Shown here: piece after piece, positions 25,417 to 35,282 of the stretch
Position numbering within the stretch: position 1 is the first letter of the stretch
Layout of the letters: the number at the start of each line of letters is the position of its first letter
From: an uncultured Lachnoclostridium sp.
GTDB lineage: Bacteria; Bacillota; Clostridia; Lachnospirales; Lachnospiraceae
Assembly (NCBI GenBank): GCA_946415315.1
Contig: CAMKRZ010000002.1
Span: forward strand, 62,001 to 126,000
DNA length: 64,000 nt
Direction of reading: 5' to 3'
Position numbers and translations under genes: made by a program
Notes under the pieces: model-generated
What the model was told of the DNA's origin: nothing
The model's input: only the letters and a program-made list of their open reading frames with translations
Database searches by the model: none

Positions 25417-28400
25417 TTACTCGCCTTCCACGGCGATACGCCGCGAGTTATTATACATGATATCAATGGATTTGTTAAGTGCAAACGAGTAAATCGACAA
25501 ATGCTTTACCTCTCTGCCGAGTCCTCCGGACAACGCATCCGCGTAGAGCTCCAGCTGCACACGGTACCGATCGGTAAGCGTCTTCTCCGCATTGTCGCCT
25601 TCCACTCTGTCCGTCTTGTAGTCAACAATATGGATCTCGCCCTTGTATTCAAACCAGGCGTCGATCGTTCCCTGCACAAGCACAGGCTCCTCCGCGCTTC
25701 GCGCATCGTCCGACGGAAACACCAGTCTTGCCGGCAGTTTCATGACAAATGAGCGCTCCCTCTCGAGCGTTCCCTGAAGAAATGCCGCGCGCATTTTCAG
25801 CCCGAGCTCGCTCTCGAAGAACCGAAGGAACGGTTCCGGTTTCAGATGCATCGCCTCCGCCTCGGAAAGCTGCCTGCGGTCGACCATACCGCGGATTTCT
25901 TCCAGGACATTTTCCGCAGTATTTTCCCGGGAATAATCGTGAAGCTGCAGATATCGATGGCATGCGGTACCGAACATCGTCGGGGAGAGCCGAGATGGCT
26001 GCTCGTCCGGTTCCCTCGCAAAGGCCGGGATCGGAAGGCTCTGCTCATCCGGCTGGATCGTCCATTCGGGCGCAATCCTGTCGGTCGTCACGGTCTTCTC
26101 CTGTTCTTCCTCCTCCGCCTCCTTCGCAAGGTACTTCTGTTTCTTTACATACGAAACAGAGACTTTGACCGGGATATCCGGCGAATCCTCGTCATGGCTG
26201 TAGCGGTACCGGAACGCATGGTACCTGTCCAGTTCCTCCGTGTAGTTTCGATACAGCTCGGCTTCCTCCGGCGTGAGGCCGCCGTTCGGATATGTTGCAT
26301 TCCCCTGTGCGGCGCCGTCATTTCGGGCTTCCGTGTGATTCTGCGCCGTTGCATCAGTCTGCCCCGGTGTTTTCTCTCCGTCTGTCACATCTTCCGCATC
26401 CCAAGCAGCCGGCTCGTCAGGACACATGCGAAGCGTCCACGAACCGATCTTCGCGCAGTAATCCTCCGGCAGACTCGATCCCATGTAGAAGCGTTCCGTC
26501 TCCTCCTCCGTGCACATGCCCGCTATGGCGCGAAGTAATAGCGGAAGGTAGCTCGCATTGCTGTCCAGCATGTCCGTATAGCTCAGTCTGCGGCTGTACC
26601 GGAACTGATCACCGAGACAGCTCCCGATCTCATTGACAGAAGGCAAATACCCGGTGACGATCAGTTTCTCCTGAGCCCGCGTCATCGCCACATACAGAAG
26701 GCGCAGTTCCTCGCCCACTGTCTCGGAAAGCAGTTTCCGCGAGATCACGCGCTTGGCGAGCGATTCGCTCTTCATTCTGACTCTCGGGTAGAAGATCTCC
26801 GGTCCAAACCCGAAGTCATCGTGGATCAGCAGGTTTCCTTTGAGATCGCTCAGGTTTGCCTGTCGCTTCGTATCCGCGAGGATCACGATAGGAAACTCCA
26901 GTCCTTTACTTGCATGAATGGTCATCAACCGCACCGCATCGGCATTGCCCTGGGAACTCGTGTCCTCGAAGGAACCGTTGTCATACTGAATGCTGTTGTC
27001 GATATATGCTAAAAAGTCCGTGACCCTTCCTGCGGATGTCTCGCGCAGCTGCGCTGCCTTCGCACACAGCATGCGCAGGTTTCTGCGGCGTACTTCACTG
27101 TCCGAAAGCCCGCTGCAGTACTCCGCAAAGCCCGTGCTTCCCATGAACTCTTCCATCACTTCGGAAGCACTGATGTACATCGCGTGTTCCCTGAGACGGT
27201 CATACTGCGCGATCCAGGTTACGCACTTGGCGGCAAACTTTTCCGACACTCCTTCCGGAAGCTTCGCTCCGCTTTCGGAGGCCGACGCGATCTCGCGGAT
27301 GACATTTTGCATATACTCCGGCTTTCTTCGCGTCCCGCGCTCCCTTGCCAGGATCATGATCCGTGCAAGGTCGTCCGCGGAAAATCCGAACACCGGAAGC
27401 GTCAGTACTTCCGCGAGCGGAATTTCCTGGAACGGATTGTCGATGACACGCAGAAGCGAGATTACCGCCGTTACTTCCGCGGACTCGAAGAATCCGTCCG
27501 CCGAGGCGGAGCATGCCGGGATGCCGCTTTCCTGCAGTCTTCTCATCAGCTCCTTATAGAGTTCGCTCCGTGAGCGCATCAGTATCACGATGTCACAATA
27601 CCGCGCGATCCGGCCTTTCGTGTCCTCCTTATGCTCCGAGTCACGCACGCGAAGCCCGGTCACGGGATCGGTCAGCTCCACTATGCGACGCACGATCATA
27701 TCTGCTTCCGCGGCTACCGCGCTGTCACCGCCGGTCGCGATCCGGAGTTCACTCTCGTAATCCTTTGCATTCCAGAGGATACTGTCATACGAGTTTCCGT
27801 AGATCAGTTCCGCGCGCTTATCGTACTCCACCCCGCCGACATCGCGCCGCATCAGTCTGCGGAACACCTCGTTAACGGAGTCGATCACCTGCTCCCTGCT
27901 TCGGAAATTCTTCTGAAGATCGATCCGGTATCCATCGGGCGTTATTATGCCCTGAGATGCGCCCCGTCTCGCCTCGTCGGTATCCTGCGTGAACACATCG
28001 CATTTTCCGATAAACAATTCCGGACGCGCCTTTCGAAAACGGTAAATGCTCTGCTTGACGTCACCGACCATGAACATGTTCGGAAGGCCGTCAAAATCGC
28101 GGGACACCACACGGAGGATCTCCTCCTGCAGCATATTGGAATCCTGATACTCATCGATCATGATCTCCGCAAAATCGTTCCGTAGCTGCAGTGCAGCCTG
28201 CGTCGGCTCGTGGTTTTCCCCGACGAGGATGCGAAGCGCCATATGCTCAATTGTCGAAAAATCATACGCTCCGAGCTCCTTCTGCTTCTCCTCATACCGC
28301 GCACGCGCCTTCACGGCAAGCGAACAAAGCGCCGTCATGGAAGCACCGCACTCTTTGTGCATACGCTCCATCCCGCCGCCGAGCATGGCGATTGTATCGG

Positions 28401-29334
28401 CGATCGTACTGATCGTCTTCTTGTATTTGCCGCGGATCGATTCGCACAGTTTCTTCTGTCCCTCGTCCGTCACTTCCTTGTCCTGTTTTTTCGGCGTTGC
28501 ACGTGGCCACGCAGGCATAGCGGCAATTCTCGCAGCCAGTTCCCGCGCATCCGCCGCGGCCGTCAACGTGGAGATGATCTCCAGATCATTGGTCATGGCA
28601 CGCTCGAGATGCGGCGGCATTCCGGGCTCCGTAAACCGCGGCAAAAACGCAGTGAGCAGTTCCTCCGCGTCACATATTCTGCCGTGGTAATCCCGGAACA
28701 GGAAATCGGTGTATATGCAGTCAAACGGATCCTGATCCTCGGTAAACATCTTAAGATTCCGCTCCAGCCACTCCTCCGGATAGGCGTTGCTGTCGCACTT
28801 CTTGATAACATCCCGCAGGATTTCCACAAGCCTGCTGTCGCCGTATTTTCCGCCGTACCGGGCGACCAGTTCCATGAAATCGGCGTCCTTCCCGGAAAAC
28901 GCCTCCTCCAGCACCTCGTCGATCGAGGCGGCAAGCAGCGATTCCGCTTCGCTGTTCTCGGTCATACGGAATCCCGGGTTCACATCGAGAAGATGACAGT
29001 ACCGGCGCACGACCGCCTGGCAGAAACTGTCAATCGTGGATATTTTCGCAAAATGGATGTTTCTCGCCTGTCGCTGCATCCGCTCATTGTTCGGGTCGTC
29101 GACAAGCGCTTTCTCGATCGCCTTCTCGATCCTGGTGCGCATCTCCGCTGCCGCGTTGCGTGTGAACGTCACGATCAGGATCTCATCGATATCGACGGGA
29201 TTTTCTCTGCGCGAGATCATGTTCATGATCCGCGCTACAAGCACTGTCGTCTTGCCGGATCCCGCTGCCGCGGATACCAGGAGATTCCCGATCGGCGCGT
29301 CGATCACCCGCTGTTGTTCCACTGTAGGGTTCAT
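25417..29334 (-). CDS. addA: ATP-dependent helicase/nuclease subunit A (AddA)
   Basis: 1305 residues from ATG 29334, whose ATGA overlaps the addB stop; the longer open frame upstream is antisense-like and ignored. UvrD-type helicase with Walker A SAAAGSGKTTVLVAR at 21-35, IDEYQDSN (Walker B region), GDVKQSIYRFRKA, TIHASKGLEFPIVIL and LRLLYVAMTRAQEK. A RecB-like nuclease closes the protein with HIVDYKTDRVEG, the D-x-K catalytic motif. A charged linker rich in Glu, Gln and Asn lies near 1020-1120. With AddB it resects double-strand breaks for RecA; the complex responds to Chi-like sites, which matters for the repeated word reported in the findings. Confidence 0.95.
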   Translation of the reverse strand: MNPTVEQQRVIDAPIGNLLVSAAAGSGKTTVLVARIMNMISRRENPVDIDEILIVTFTRNAAAEMRTRIEKAIEKALVDDPNNERMQRQARNIHFAKISTIDSFCQAVVRRYCHLLDVNPGFRMTENSEAESLLAASIDEVLEEAFSGKDADFMELVARYGGKYGDSRLVEILRDVIKKCDSNAYPEEWLERNLKMFTEDQDPFDCIYTDFLFRDYHGRICDAEELLTAFLPRFTEPGMPPHLERAMTNDLEIISTLTAAADARELAARIAAMPAWPRATPKKQDKEVTDEGQKKLCESIRGKYKKTISTIADTIAMLGGGMERMHKECGASMTALCSLAVKARARYEEKQKELGAYDFSTIEHMALRILVGENHEPTQAALQLRNDFAEIMIDEYQDSNMLQEEILRVVSRDFDGLPNMFMVGDVKQSIYRFRKARPELFIGKCDVFTQDTDEARRGASQGIITPDGYRIDLQKNFRSREQVIDSVNEVFRRLMRRDVGGVEYDKRAELIYGNSYDSILWNAKDYESELRIATGGDSAVAAEADMIVRRIVELTDPVTGLRVRDSEHKEDTKGRIARYCDIVILMRSRSELYKELMRRLQESGIPACSASADGFFESAEVTAVISLLRVIDNPFQEIPLAEVLTLPVFGFSADDLARIMILARERGTRRKPEYMQNVIREIASASESGAKLPEGVSEKFAAKCVTWIAQYDRLREHAMYISASEVMEEFMGSTGFAEYCSGLSDSEVRRRNLRMLCAKAAQLRETSAGRVTDFLAYIDNSIQYDNGSFEDTSSQGNADAVRLMTIHASKGLEFPIVILADTKRQANLSDLKGNLLIHDDFGFGPEIFYPRVRMKSESLAKRVISRKLLSETVGEELRLLYVAMTRAQEKLIVTGYLPSVNEIGSCLGDQFRYSRRLSYTDMLDSNASYLPLLLRAIAGMCTEEETERFYMGSSLPEDYCAKIGSWTLRMCPDEPAAWDAEDVTDGEKTPGQTDATAQNHTEARNDGAAQGNATYPNGGLTPEEAELYRNYTEELDRYHAFRYRYSHDEDSPDIPVKVSVSYVKKQKYLAKEAEEEEQEKTVTTDRIAPEWTIQPDEQSLPIPAFAREPDEQPSRLSPTMFGTACHRYLQLHDYSRENTAENVLEEIRGMVDRRQLSEAEAMHLKPEPFLRFFESELGLKMRAAFLQGTLERERSFVMKLPARLVFPSDDARSAEEPVLVQGTIDAWFEYKGEIHIVDYKTDRVEGDNAEKTLTDRYRVQLELYADALSGGLGREVKHLSIYSFALNKSIDIMYNNSRRIAVEGE

Positions 29335-32300
29335 ATGTCTGCGCCCTCCTTTCCGGAATCCGTCGTATCGTCGGAATTCTCCGCATCGCCGGACGGTTTC
29401 GCCGCATTTCCGGGCTCCCGGTACGTTAGCGATGTCCCCGTTTCCCTGCGGCACAGGCCTTTGTAAACGCAGTACCGACAACTGTTATCGGCATAAGCGC
29501 CATGTCCGAACCGATACGGTCGGATCGCAATCTCACCGCCGCGGATGCGGGCTACCTCATCCGCAGCAACTGCCTCCACGTCATCCAGGAATTGCTCCAG
29601 TTTCTGTCCGGTATAGACACTGCCCTTGCCGAACGTTCCGTTCTTCTGCACACTGACGGAGACGACATCCGAACTGTATGCCTCACCCGGCTGAAGCGTC
29701 GCAAAATTGACATCCAGTTGCGAGAGGAACGGATCGGAGACGCTCACAACATCCGATTTCTCGACGCGCATCACGCCGTTCGGCGCATACGATCTCACCG
29801 AAACCGTCTCCTCCGTGCCGTCCGGTACCCCGTCGCTGTAATCAACCGTGAGCGGCATGTACAGAGCGGCTGCGGGAACGGCGGTAATCCCCTGATCGCG
29901 AAGCATTTTCTCCGTGATGCGAAGGTACAGCGGCAGCTGAATGTCAATCCCGTCGAGCGCAAGCTCCTCCTTGAACGGCTTGCCGCCGGACTTGTAATCG
30001 ACCAGTTTTAAGAGTGTCGCATCCTTCGTGTCGCACCGATCGATGCGGTCGATCTTGCCGCGGTACCGCACATTTCCGATCTCTTCGGAAAATGTCATCT
30101 CGGTCTGATCGATCCGGTAGTGTCCCTGCAACAGCTGCGCGGACAGATTCGGCGCGAGCTTCGTCAGTTCCTCCGTCAGCGAATCAAACAGATATCGGCT
30201 TCGGTTATCCTCAAAAAAGCATTCGAACTCCGGAAGCGAGCTCACATGTTCCGCTCCCTCCCGCACGAACGCGATCATTTCCTCCGGAGTCGGGGTGCGT
30301 CCCTGTGCACCGATCTCGGACGCCTTAGTGCCGGCATACTCCAATATGGCATGGCACAAAGATCCCGTCTCAAGCTGGGTCGGTTCATACGTGCACCGCT
30401 CCTCCGCCGCCAGTCCGTATGCCGCAAAATGCTTGAACGGACACTCGGCGAACGACTCCAGTCTCGTCACGGAATACTCGGTATCTTCCGGATACAGCTG
30501 TGCCGCCACCTCCGCGGAGAGCTCCTGCTGACGGAACATTCCCTGCTCCGCCTCCTGAAGCATTTTCCGAAGACGGCTGTCCGACTGCCCGCTTCCTTCC
30601 GCGCAATACCAGTCGTAGAGTGTTCGCAGAGCGGCCCGGTCTCCGCTCTCCGTCATCGTTCCCTTCACGGCTTCCGCATAGCGGGACAGAAGCTCCTCCA
30701 TGCCGCCATCGACCGCGATCCGTTCGAAAAATGTCCGCTCCGTCTGCGCGGTATCCCGAACCCGAAGCTTCGGGAACAGCCGCTGGATTCTGCGGATAAT
30801 GTATGATTCCGAGAGACTCTTCCCCTCACCGTCCGCGCGCGACCACGTGAGCGTAAGCCGCTCCGACGGCTTCTGCAGCGCTAACAGTACATTGAACTCC
30901 TCGCTGTCGACGGACTCCTTCTCGGTGTCCGCGAGGGAAATGTCGTAATCCTTCTTCAACAGTTCGCGCTCCCGGACGTTCAGCAGTTCGCTTCCGTGCC
31001 CGGAACCCGGGATCAGGCCTTCGTTCACGCCCGTCACAAACAGGTAACGCACGTGGGAAATGCGGGATCTCTTGCAGTCGCCGATCATCACGCAGTCCGG
31101 ATCGGGTGGGATCACGCCGAGCCTCATCTCGGCAAATCCGGCATCGAGCAGGTCCATATACTCCCGAAGCGGCATTGTCTCCTCGGGCAGAATCTCATGG
31201 AGGCGATCCATAAGCTCGATGACCCCGCGGTATGCCGCGATCAGTTCCTCGGCCCTTCTGCGGTTCCACGGAACCGGCTCGTTTCCGATCTCGGCCTCCA
31301 GTTTTCGAAGGTTCCCCGCGACATGTTGCTGCAGGAACCGGTACAGTTCCTCTGTCTTCTCCCGTACGGTCGTCGAAGCGGACGTCATTACCTCGGCGAG
31401 CGGAACGATCTTCTCCGTGATCTTCTGCGCCAAAGCAATGCACTCATTTGCCTTTGTGACCCTGCGTCCGCCGTAATCGCCCTTCAGGCCGCGCTTCCAC
31501 ATGGACAGGCCGCGAACCCCTCTCGCGATCAGGAAATTCTCCAGATGGCACAGCATGTCACGGTCATAGTCATATCGGTTGAGCGGGTTTTTCAGCCATC
31601 GCATGCAGACGTCCGTGCGCATGTCCGTCCGGAACATCTGAAGAAGGCTGCGAATGTAATCGACGAGGCAGTTGTCCATAACCTCGGAGGTTCGGTCGAT
31701 GAAAAAAGGAATCCCCGCTTCGGAAAATGTTCTCCGGAACACTTCCGAGTACGCTTTCACATCCCCGCAGACGATGCCGAAATCCCGATACCGAACATTC
31801 CCTTCGCCCGAGGCATCCCGCACCAGCCGCGCGATCTCCGTAGCAACAAATCGCACTTCCGACTCGCGGTCAGCGGCGGAAACCAACTGCAGTGCGCCGG
31901 TTTCGCTTCCCGTATAAGCGCCCTTTCCGCGGCGGAACAAGGAGGAAGCGAGGTAATTCAGCTCCGGATTATCCCCTTCTTCCACACCGGGAACAACAAT
32001 TCGCTCAACCGTGTGTCCGCTCTCCTGCGCCAGACGCTCCATCGTGCGCATCGTCTCCCGGCTCATGCGGAAACACTCCGTCTTTACGCTGTCATTTTCC
32101 GTTTCACCGGGATCGATCGTAACCGTGATCACGACGTCACGGCATGTTTTCATCAACTCCCCGACAAGGTTGTACTGCGTCGGGGTAAATCCGGTATAAC
32201 CGTCAAAATACAGAATGCTGTCGCGAAGCCGCTTCGATTCCCTCACAAGCGGACACATGGCGTTGTAAATATCGTCCTCCGTGATCTTCGTGTCCCCGCA

Positions 32301-32801
32301 TTTTTCGCGGAACCATCGATAGACTCCGGAGAGTTCACTCAGTTTATCCGCAAGAAGCGTATCCTCCGTTCTGCCGGAGGCTTCGGCAAGCGCTTCGGCG
32401 GACACTTCGTAGCGCACGAACTCAGACAGGAGCGATTTGACTTCCGTGACAAATCCGGGCATCGCCGCTTTACTCCCGAACCGCGGCAGTTCCTGCGCGT
32501 GCTCGGACAGGACTCTGCGTAGCAGAAGGCTCTTCCCGATGTCGTCCAGAACACCCGGAAGACGGTCCCCAAGCTCATCCATCAGGCGATGCAGCAGCCG
32601 GCGGAAACTAACGATATCGATCTTCAGCACGCAACCGTATCTCTGCATGGACGTGAGTTCCTGTTCCGCCTCCAGGTTCGCCTGTTCCGGAACGAAGAAC
32701 ACCACTTCCCGCTCCTCCCGGGCACTGCGGTCAAGCATGTCCCGCAGCAGTGCCTGACGGTTGTTTTTCACAGAGTTTCCGATGATAAAACGAAGTGCCA
32801 T
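29331..32801 (-). CDS. addB: ATP-dependent helicase/nuclease subunit B (AddB)
   Basis: 1156 residues, normal AddB size. The C-terminal nuclease has LVDYKSGGKPFKE, and the [4Fe-4S] clamp is formed by a cysteine in ESFAECPFKHFAAYG and the group CRYCVYKGLC near the end. In AddB/RexB proteins the N-terminal helicase-like domain reads Chi. Here the Walker A position reads IIGNSVKNNRQALL, without the GK[ST] core, so ATP binding by this subunit is probably lost, as in some RexB proteins. The upstream Shine-Dalgarno is weak (GCAAAG). It is the first gene of addB-addA-lipid kinase, starting about 55 bases after a possible promoter. Confidence 0.92.
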   Translation of the reverse strand: MALRFIIGNSVKNNRQALLRDMLDRSAREEREVVFFVPEQANLEAEQELTSMQRYGCVLKIDIVSFRRLLHRLMDELGDRLPGVLDDIGKSLLLRRVLSEHAQELPRFGSKAAMPGFVTEVKSLLSEFVRYEVSAEALAEASGRTEDTLLADKLSELSGVYRWFREKCGDTKITEDDIYNAMCPLVRESKRLRDSILYFDGYTGFTPTQYNLVGELMKTCRDVVITVTIDPGETENDSVKTECFRMSRETMRTMERLAQESGHTVERIVVPGVEEGDNPELNYLASSLFRRGKGAYTGSETGALQLVSAADRESEVRFVATEIARLVRDASGEGNVRYRDFGIVCGDVKAYSEVFRRTFSEAGIPFFIDRTSEVMDNCLVDYIRSLLQMFRTDMRTDVCMRWLKNPLNRYDYDRDMLCHLENFLIARGVRGLSMWKRGLKGDYGGRRVTKANECIALAQKITEKIVPLAEVMTSASTTVREKTEELYRFLQQHVAGNLRKLEAEIGNEPVPWNRRRAEELIAAYRGVIELMDRLHEILPEETMPLREYMDLLDAGFAEMRLGVIPPDPDCVMIGDCKRSRISHVRYLFVTGVNEGLIPGSGHGSELLNVRERELLKKDYDISLADTEKESVDSEEFNVLLALQKPSERLTLTWSRADGEGKSLSESYIIRRIQRLFPKLRVRDTAQTERTFFERIAVDGGMEELLSRYAEAVKGTMTESGDRAALRTLYDWYCAEGSGQSDSRLRKMLQEAEQGMFRQQELSAEVAAQLYPEDTEYSVTRLESFAECPFKHFAAYGLAAEERCTYEPTQLETGSLCHAILEYAGTKASEIGAQGRTPTPEEMIAFVREGAEHVSSLPEFECFFEDNRSRYLFDSLTEELTKLAPNLSAQLLQGHYRIDQTEMTFSEEIGNVRYRGKIDRIDRCDTKDATLLKLVDYKSGGKPFKEELALDGIDIQLPLYLRITEKMLRDQGITAVPAAALYMPLTVDYSDGVPDGTEETVSVRSYAPNGVMRVEKSDVVSVSDPFLSQLDVNFATLQPGEAYSSDVVSVSVQKNGTFGKGSVYTGQKLEQFLDDVEAVAADEVARIRGGEIAIRPYRFGHGAYADNSCRYCVYKGLCRRETGTSLTYREPGNAAKPSGDAENSDDTTDSGKEGADI

Positions 32802-32854
32802 GAAGCTTTGCCCCCATATCTGTCCAAGCCGCCGATGCGGCTGTCGTTTCTGTC

Positions 32855-32860
32855 AGTATA
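32855..32860 (-). promoter_or_regulatory. Possible -10 element of addBA
   Basis: TATACT on the minus strand, five of six consensus bases, lies 54 bases before the addB start. The -35 region at 17 bases is only a T-rich stretch, so the promoter is weak or uses an extended contact. Transcription from upstream is stopped by the terminator at 32877, which makes a promoter here necessary. Confidence 0.4.
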
Positions 32861-32876
32861 GCATAAAAAAGCGCAT

Positions 32877-32910
32877 GAAAAAAGCAAACATTTGCATGCA
32901 AACGTTTGCT
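32877..32910 (-). terminator. Strong terminator of the 6S-like RNA
   Basis: AGCAAACGTTT and AAATGTTTGCT (minus strand) form an 11-bp stem with one G-T pair and loop GCATGC, followed by six Ts. It separates the RNA gene from addB. Confidence 0.85.
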
Positions 32911-33062
32911 CATTAAATCCCGGGGATGTCGGCTCCGCTTTTTGACTCCCAGCGTAAAGCCAGGTGGGTGACCGCACGCATGCTTCTGCCTTCCACTGAC
33001 TAAGGAGGCCTGACATCCACATGCAAATATAGGAATCCCTTATGTCGATTTGTAGGTTCAAA
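32911..33062 (-). ncRNA. ssrS: Probable 6S RNA
   Basis: A 150-base non-coding stretch with its own terminator. An outer helix (GGATGTC, read 33018 to 33012, with GACATCC, 32930 to 32924) continues as GGC/GCC and CTCC/GGAG with single bulges. A second pair (AAATC near 33051-33047 with GATTT at 32919-32915) encloses an asymmetric internal loop containing AAGGGATTCCTATATTTGC. The 3' half carries GCGGTCACCCACCTGG. A long helix with a central bubble that mimics open promoter DNA, and the GGTCACCCACCT-type segment, are what I recall of clostridial 6S RNA, which binds sigma-A RNA polymerase. Ends are approximate and the family call needs a covariance search. An unrelated leader or small RNA is the alternative. 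Confidence 0.55.
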
Positions 33063-33150
33063 AATGACGGAGAACCCGAGCATCCCGGGAAACTGGTATC
33101 TTAGTCATCACATCAGACTGAGAAACAGGCAATCACATCCCGAAAACGGA

Positions 33151-33480
33151 TCAATCCTCTTTCTTCGCCTTCTCCACTTCGATGACAGCGCTCTTCTTCA
33201 TCGGGATACGGCAGTTCTTGTTGCTTCCGAACTCCACGATGATGATGTCCTGCCCTTCCACCATGTCGATGATCACGCCGTAAAATCCGGCGGTCGTAAG
33301 TACGCTGTCACCGATCTCCAGCGAGGAGAGCAGCGCCTTCATCTTCTTGTCCTGGTTGGACTGCGGGCGAAGGATCATAAAATAGAAAACCGCAACGAAG
33401 ATCACCAGCGCGATCAACATCGGCCAGATCGATCCGGTACCCTCCGTCTGAGTCAAAAACGATACAAAACCAACATTCAT
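33151..33480 (-). CDS. yajC: Preprotein translocase subunit YajC
   Basis: 109 residues from ATG 33480 with AAGGAAAG upstream. One N-terminal membrane segment (WPMLIALVIFVAVFYFMILRP) is followed by QSNQDKKMKALLSSLEIGDSVLTTAGFYGVI, the conserved cytoplasmic YajC core, and a basic-acidic tail. YajC associates with SecDF and YidC during protein export. It lies 28 bases downstream of tgt, the usual order, but secD and secF do not follow; the 6S-like RNA does. Confidence 0.92.
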   Translation of the reverse strand: MNVGFVSFLTQTEGTGSIWPMLIALVIFVAVFYFMILRPQSNQDKKMKALLSSLEIGDSVLTTAGFYGVIIDMVEGQDIIIVEFGSNKNCRIPMKKSAVIEVEKAKKED

Positions 33481-33508
33481 AACTTCTTTCCTTTCCGTTC
33501 CATCCGCA

Positions 33509-34645
33509 TCAGTCTTCCGCACCGAGCGCAAAGCCGGCAAGTTTCTCCTGCTTGTACGCCTCGTAGCGGCCCGCCTCGATCGCGTCGCGGATCTCTTCCA
33601 TCATTCTATTATAAAACCGGAGATTATGCAAGACCATAAGTCGAAGTCCGAGCATTTCCCCTGCCGTGAGCAGGTGCCGGATATACGCGCGCGAATGGTT
33701 ACGGCACGCAGGACAGTCACATCCCTCCTCGATTGGTCTCTCATCCGTTTTATATCGCTCATTCTTAAGATTCAGGCGACCGCGGTTCGTATAGGCATGA
33801 CCGTGCCGCCCGTTGCGCGTCGGATACACGCAGTCAAAGAAATCCACGCCCCTCGACACGCCTTCCAGAATGTTCGCCGGCGTTCCGACGCCCATCAGAT
33901 ACACGGGCTTCTCTTTCGGCAAATACGGCACCACCGCATCCAGGATCCGGTACATCTCCTCGTGAGACTCTCCTACCGCAAGTCCGCCGACCGCATAGCC
34001 GGGAAGATCCAGTTCCGCGATCCTCTTCGCGTGTTCGATCCGGATATCCTCGTAAATGCCGCCCTGGTTAATTCCGAAAAGCATCTGCGAGGGGTTGACC
34101 GTGTCGGGCAGCGCATTCAGTCGATCCATCTCCGCCTTGCACCGCTCAAGCCACCGCGTCGTGCGGTCCACCGATTTTCGGATATAGTCCTTCTCCGCGG
34201 TACTCGGAGGACATTCGTCAAATGCCATGGCGATGGTCGAGCCGAGATTCGACTGGATCCGCATGCTTTCCTCCGGTCCCATAAAGATCAGGCGGCCGTC
34301 GACATGAGAGTGAAACGACACTCCCTCCTCTTTGATTTTCCGAAGACCGGCCAGCGAAAACACCTGAAACCCGCCGGAATCAGTCAGGATCGGCTTGTTC
34401 CAGTTCATAAAGCGATGAAGTCCGCCGCAGGCGCGCACGATCTCGTCTCCGGGGCGCACATGCAGATGGTACGTGTTACACAATTCCACCTGCGTGCCAA
34501 TGCACTCAAGGTCCGGTGAGGAAACCGCTCCTTTGATGGCCGCTACCGTTCCCACGTTCATGAACACCGGCGTCTGAATGGTACCATGCACCGTGACGAG
34601 CTCGCCCCGTTTTGCACGGCCATCCGTTTTTATGATCCGATACAT
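33509..34645 (-). CDS. tgt: Queuine tRNA-ribosyltransferase
   Basis: 378 residues. The enzyme exchanges guanine 34 of GUN-anticodon tRNAs for the queuosine precursor preQ1. Seen: TPVFMNVGTVAAIKG, ILTDSGGFQVFSL with the catalytic Asp, FGINQGGIYEDIR, YAVGGLAVGE, VYLMGVGTP, FFDCVYPTRNGRHGHA (nucleophile Asp region), and the zinc ligands CDCPAC with a later His. GGAGGGTGG precedes ATG 34645. It is upstream of yajC in one operon and downstream of a small membrane protein gene. Confidence 0.95.
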   Translation of the reverse strand: MYRIIKTDGRAKRGELVTVHGTIQTPVFMNVGTVAAIKGAVSSPDLECIGTQVELCNTYHLHVRPGDEIVRACGGLHRFMNWNKPILTDSGGFQVFSLAGLRKIKEEGVSFHSHVDGRLIFMGPEESMRIQSNLGSTIAMAFDECPPSTAEKDYIRKSVDRTTRWLERCKAEMDRLNALPDTVNPSQMLFGINQGGIYEDIRIEHAKRIAELDLPGYAVGGLAVGESHEEMYRILDAVVPYLPKEKPVYLMGVGTPANILEGVSRGVDFFDCVYPTRNGRHGHAYTNRGRLNLKNERYKTDERPIEEGCDCPACRNHSRAYIRHLLTAGEMLGLRLMVLHNLRFYNRMMEEIRDAIEAGRYEAYKQEKLAGFALGAED

Positions 34646-34658
34646 TCCACCCTCCGGG

Positions 34659-35282
34659 TTACTGTTTCTTTATGAACCGTAGTCCCACTAAAAGCGCTGA
34701 AAAAACGATAAACACAAGACCGGACATCATCAGTTCGGACGAATTCTTAACTGCAGAGATGATCAGCAAAACGACACCGATCAACAGCATTCCCGTAGAA
34801 AACACGATCCCGAAAGCCGTATCCGAACGGTTCCGGTCCTGTCGGTTCAGGTATACGCCGTCGTTTGAGCTGCTTCCGACTTCCGCGATCGATGTCGGCC
34901 GCGAACCGCGCACATAGTACTGCGCAAACTTGTTGACTTCCTCCTGAAGCGCGAAAAATGCGTTGTTCACTTTCGTCGAATCGACGCTTGCCTCACTGTT
35001 CTTCAGGATGGCAAACGGATCATCCACGTACTGCGAAGTGCAGTACTGAACATAGTTTCTCTTGGAGAGATCTGTCAAAAGTGTCCCGCTCGGTCCGGTC
35101 AGGTCTTTCGCGCCCGCGCCTCCGATCTCCTCCAGAATATTCTTCATCTCGTCAAACGCACGGTTCACGTTCGGCATGATGTTATCACTCTCACCGTTCT
35201 CAAACGCGTTTCCTGCAGACATACATGCATCATAGAGTTCCGCGAACTGCTTCACGCACAAAAAATCTTCCGAGTACCCCAT
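34659..35282 (-). CDS. Small membrane protein of unknown function
   Basis: 207 residues from ATG 35282, preceded by AAAGGAAG. The N-terminal 140 residues are soluble and helical (FAELYDACMSAGNAFENGE, RAFDEMKNILEEIGG), then a polar linker and two membrane segments at the C-terminus (GIVFSTGMLLIGVVLLII and LMMSGLVFIVFSALLVGL), with a basic end RFIKKQ. No known family is recognised. It ends 13 bases before tgt and probably leads that operon, with tRNA-Trp 157 bases upstream. Confidence 0.6.
   Translation of the reverse strand: MGYSEDFLCVKQFAELYDACMSAGNAFENGESDNIMPNVNRAFDEMKNILEEIGGAGAKDLTGPSGTLLTDLSKRNYVQYCTSQYVDDPFAILKNSEASVDSTKVNNAFFALQEEVNKFAQYYVRGSRPTSIAEVGSSSNDGVYLNRQDRNRSDTAFGIVFSTGMLLIGVVLLIISAVKNSSELMMSGLVFIVFSALLVGLRFIKKQ

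Noticed and set aside
29335-29481. Longer N-terminus for AddA
   Set aside because: The extension overlaps the coding end of addB in another frame; AddA proteins start near MNPTVEQQ, which has a coupled ATGA start.
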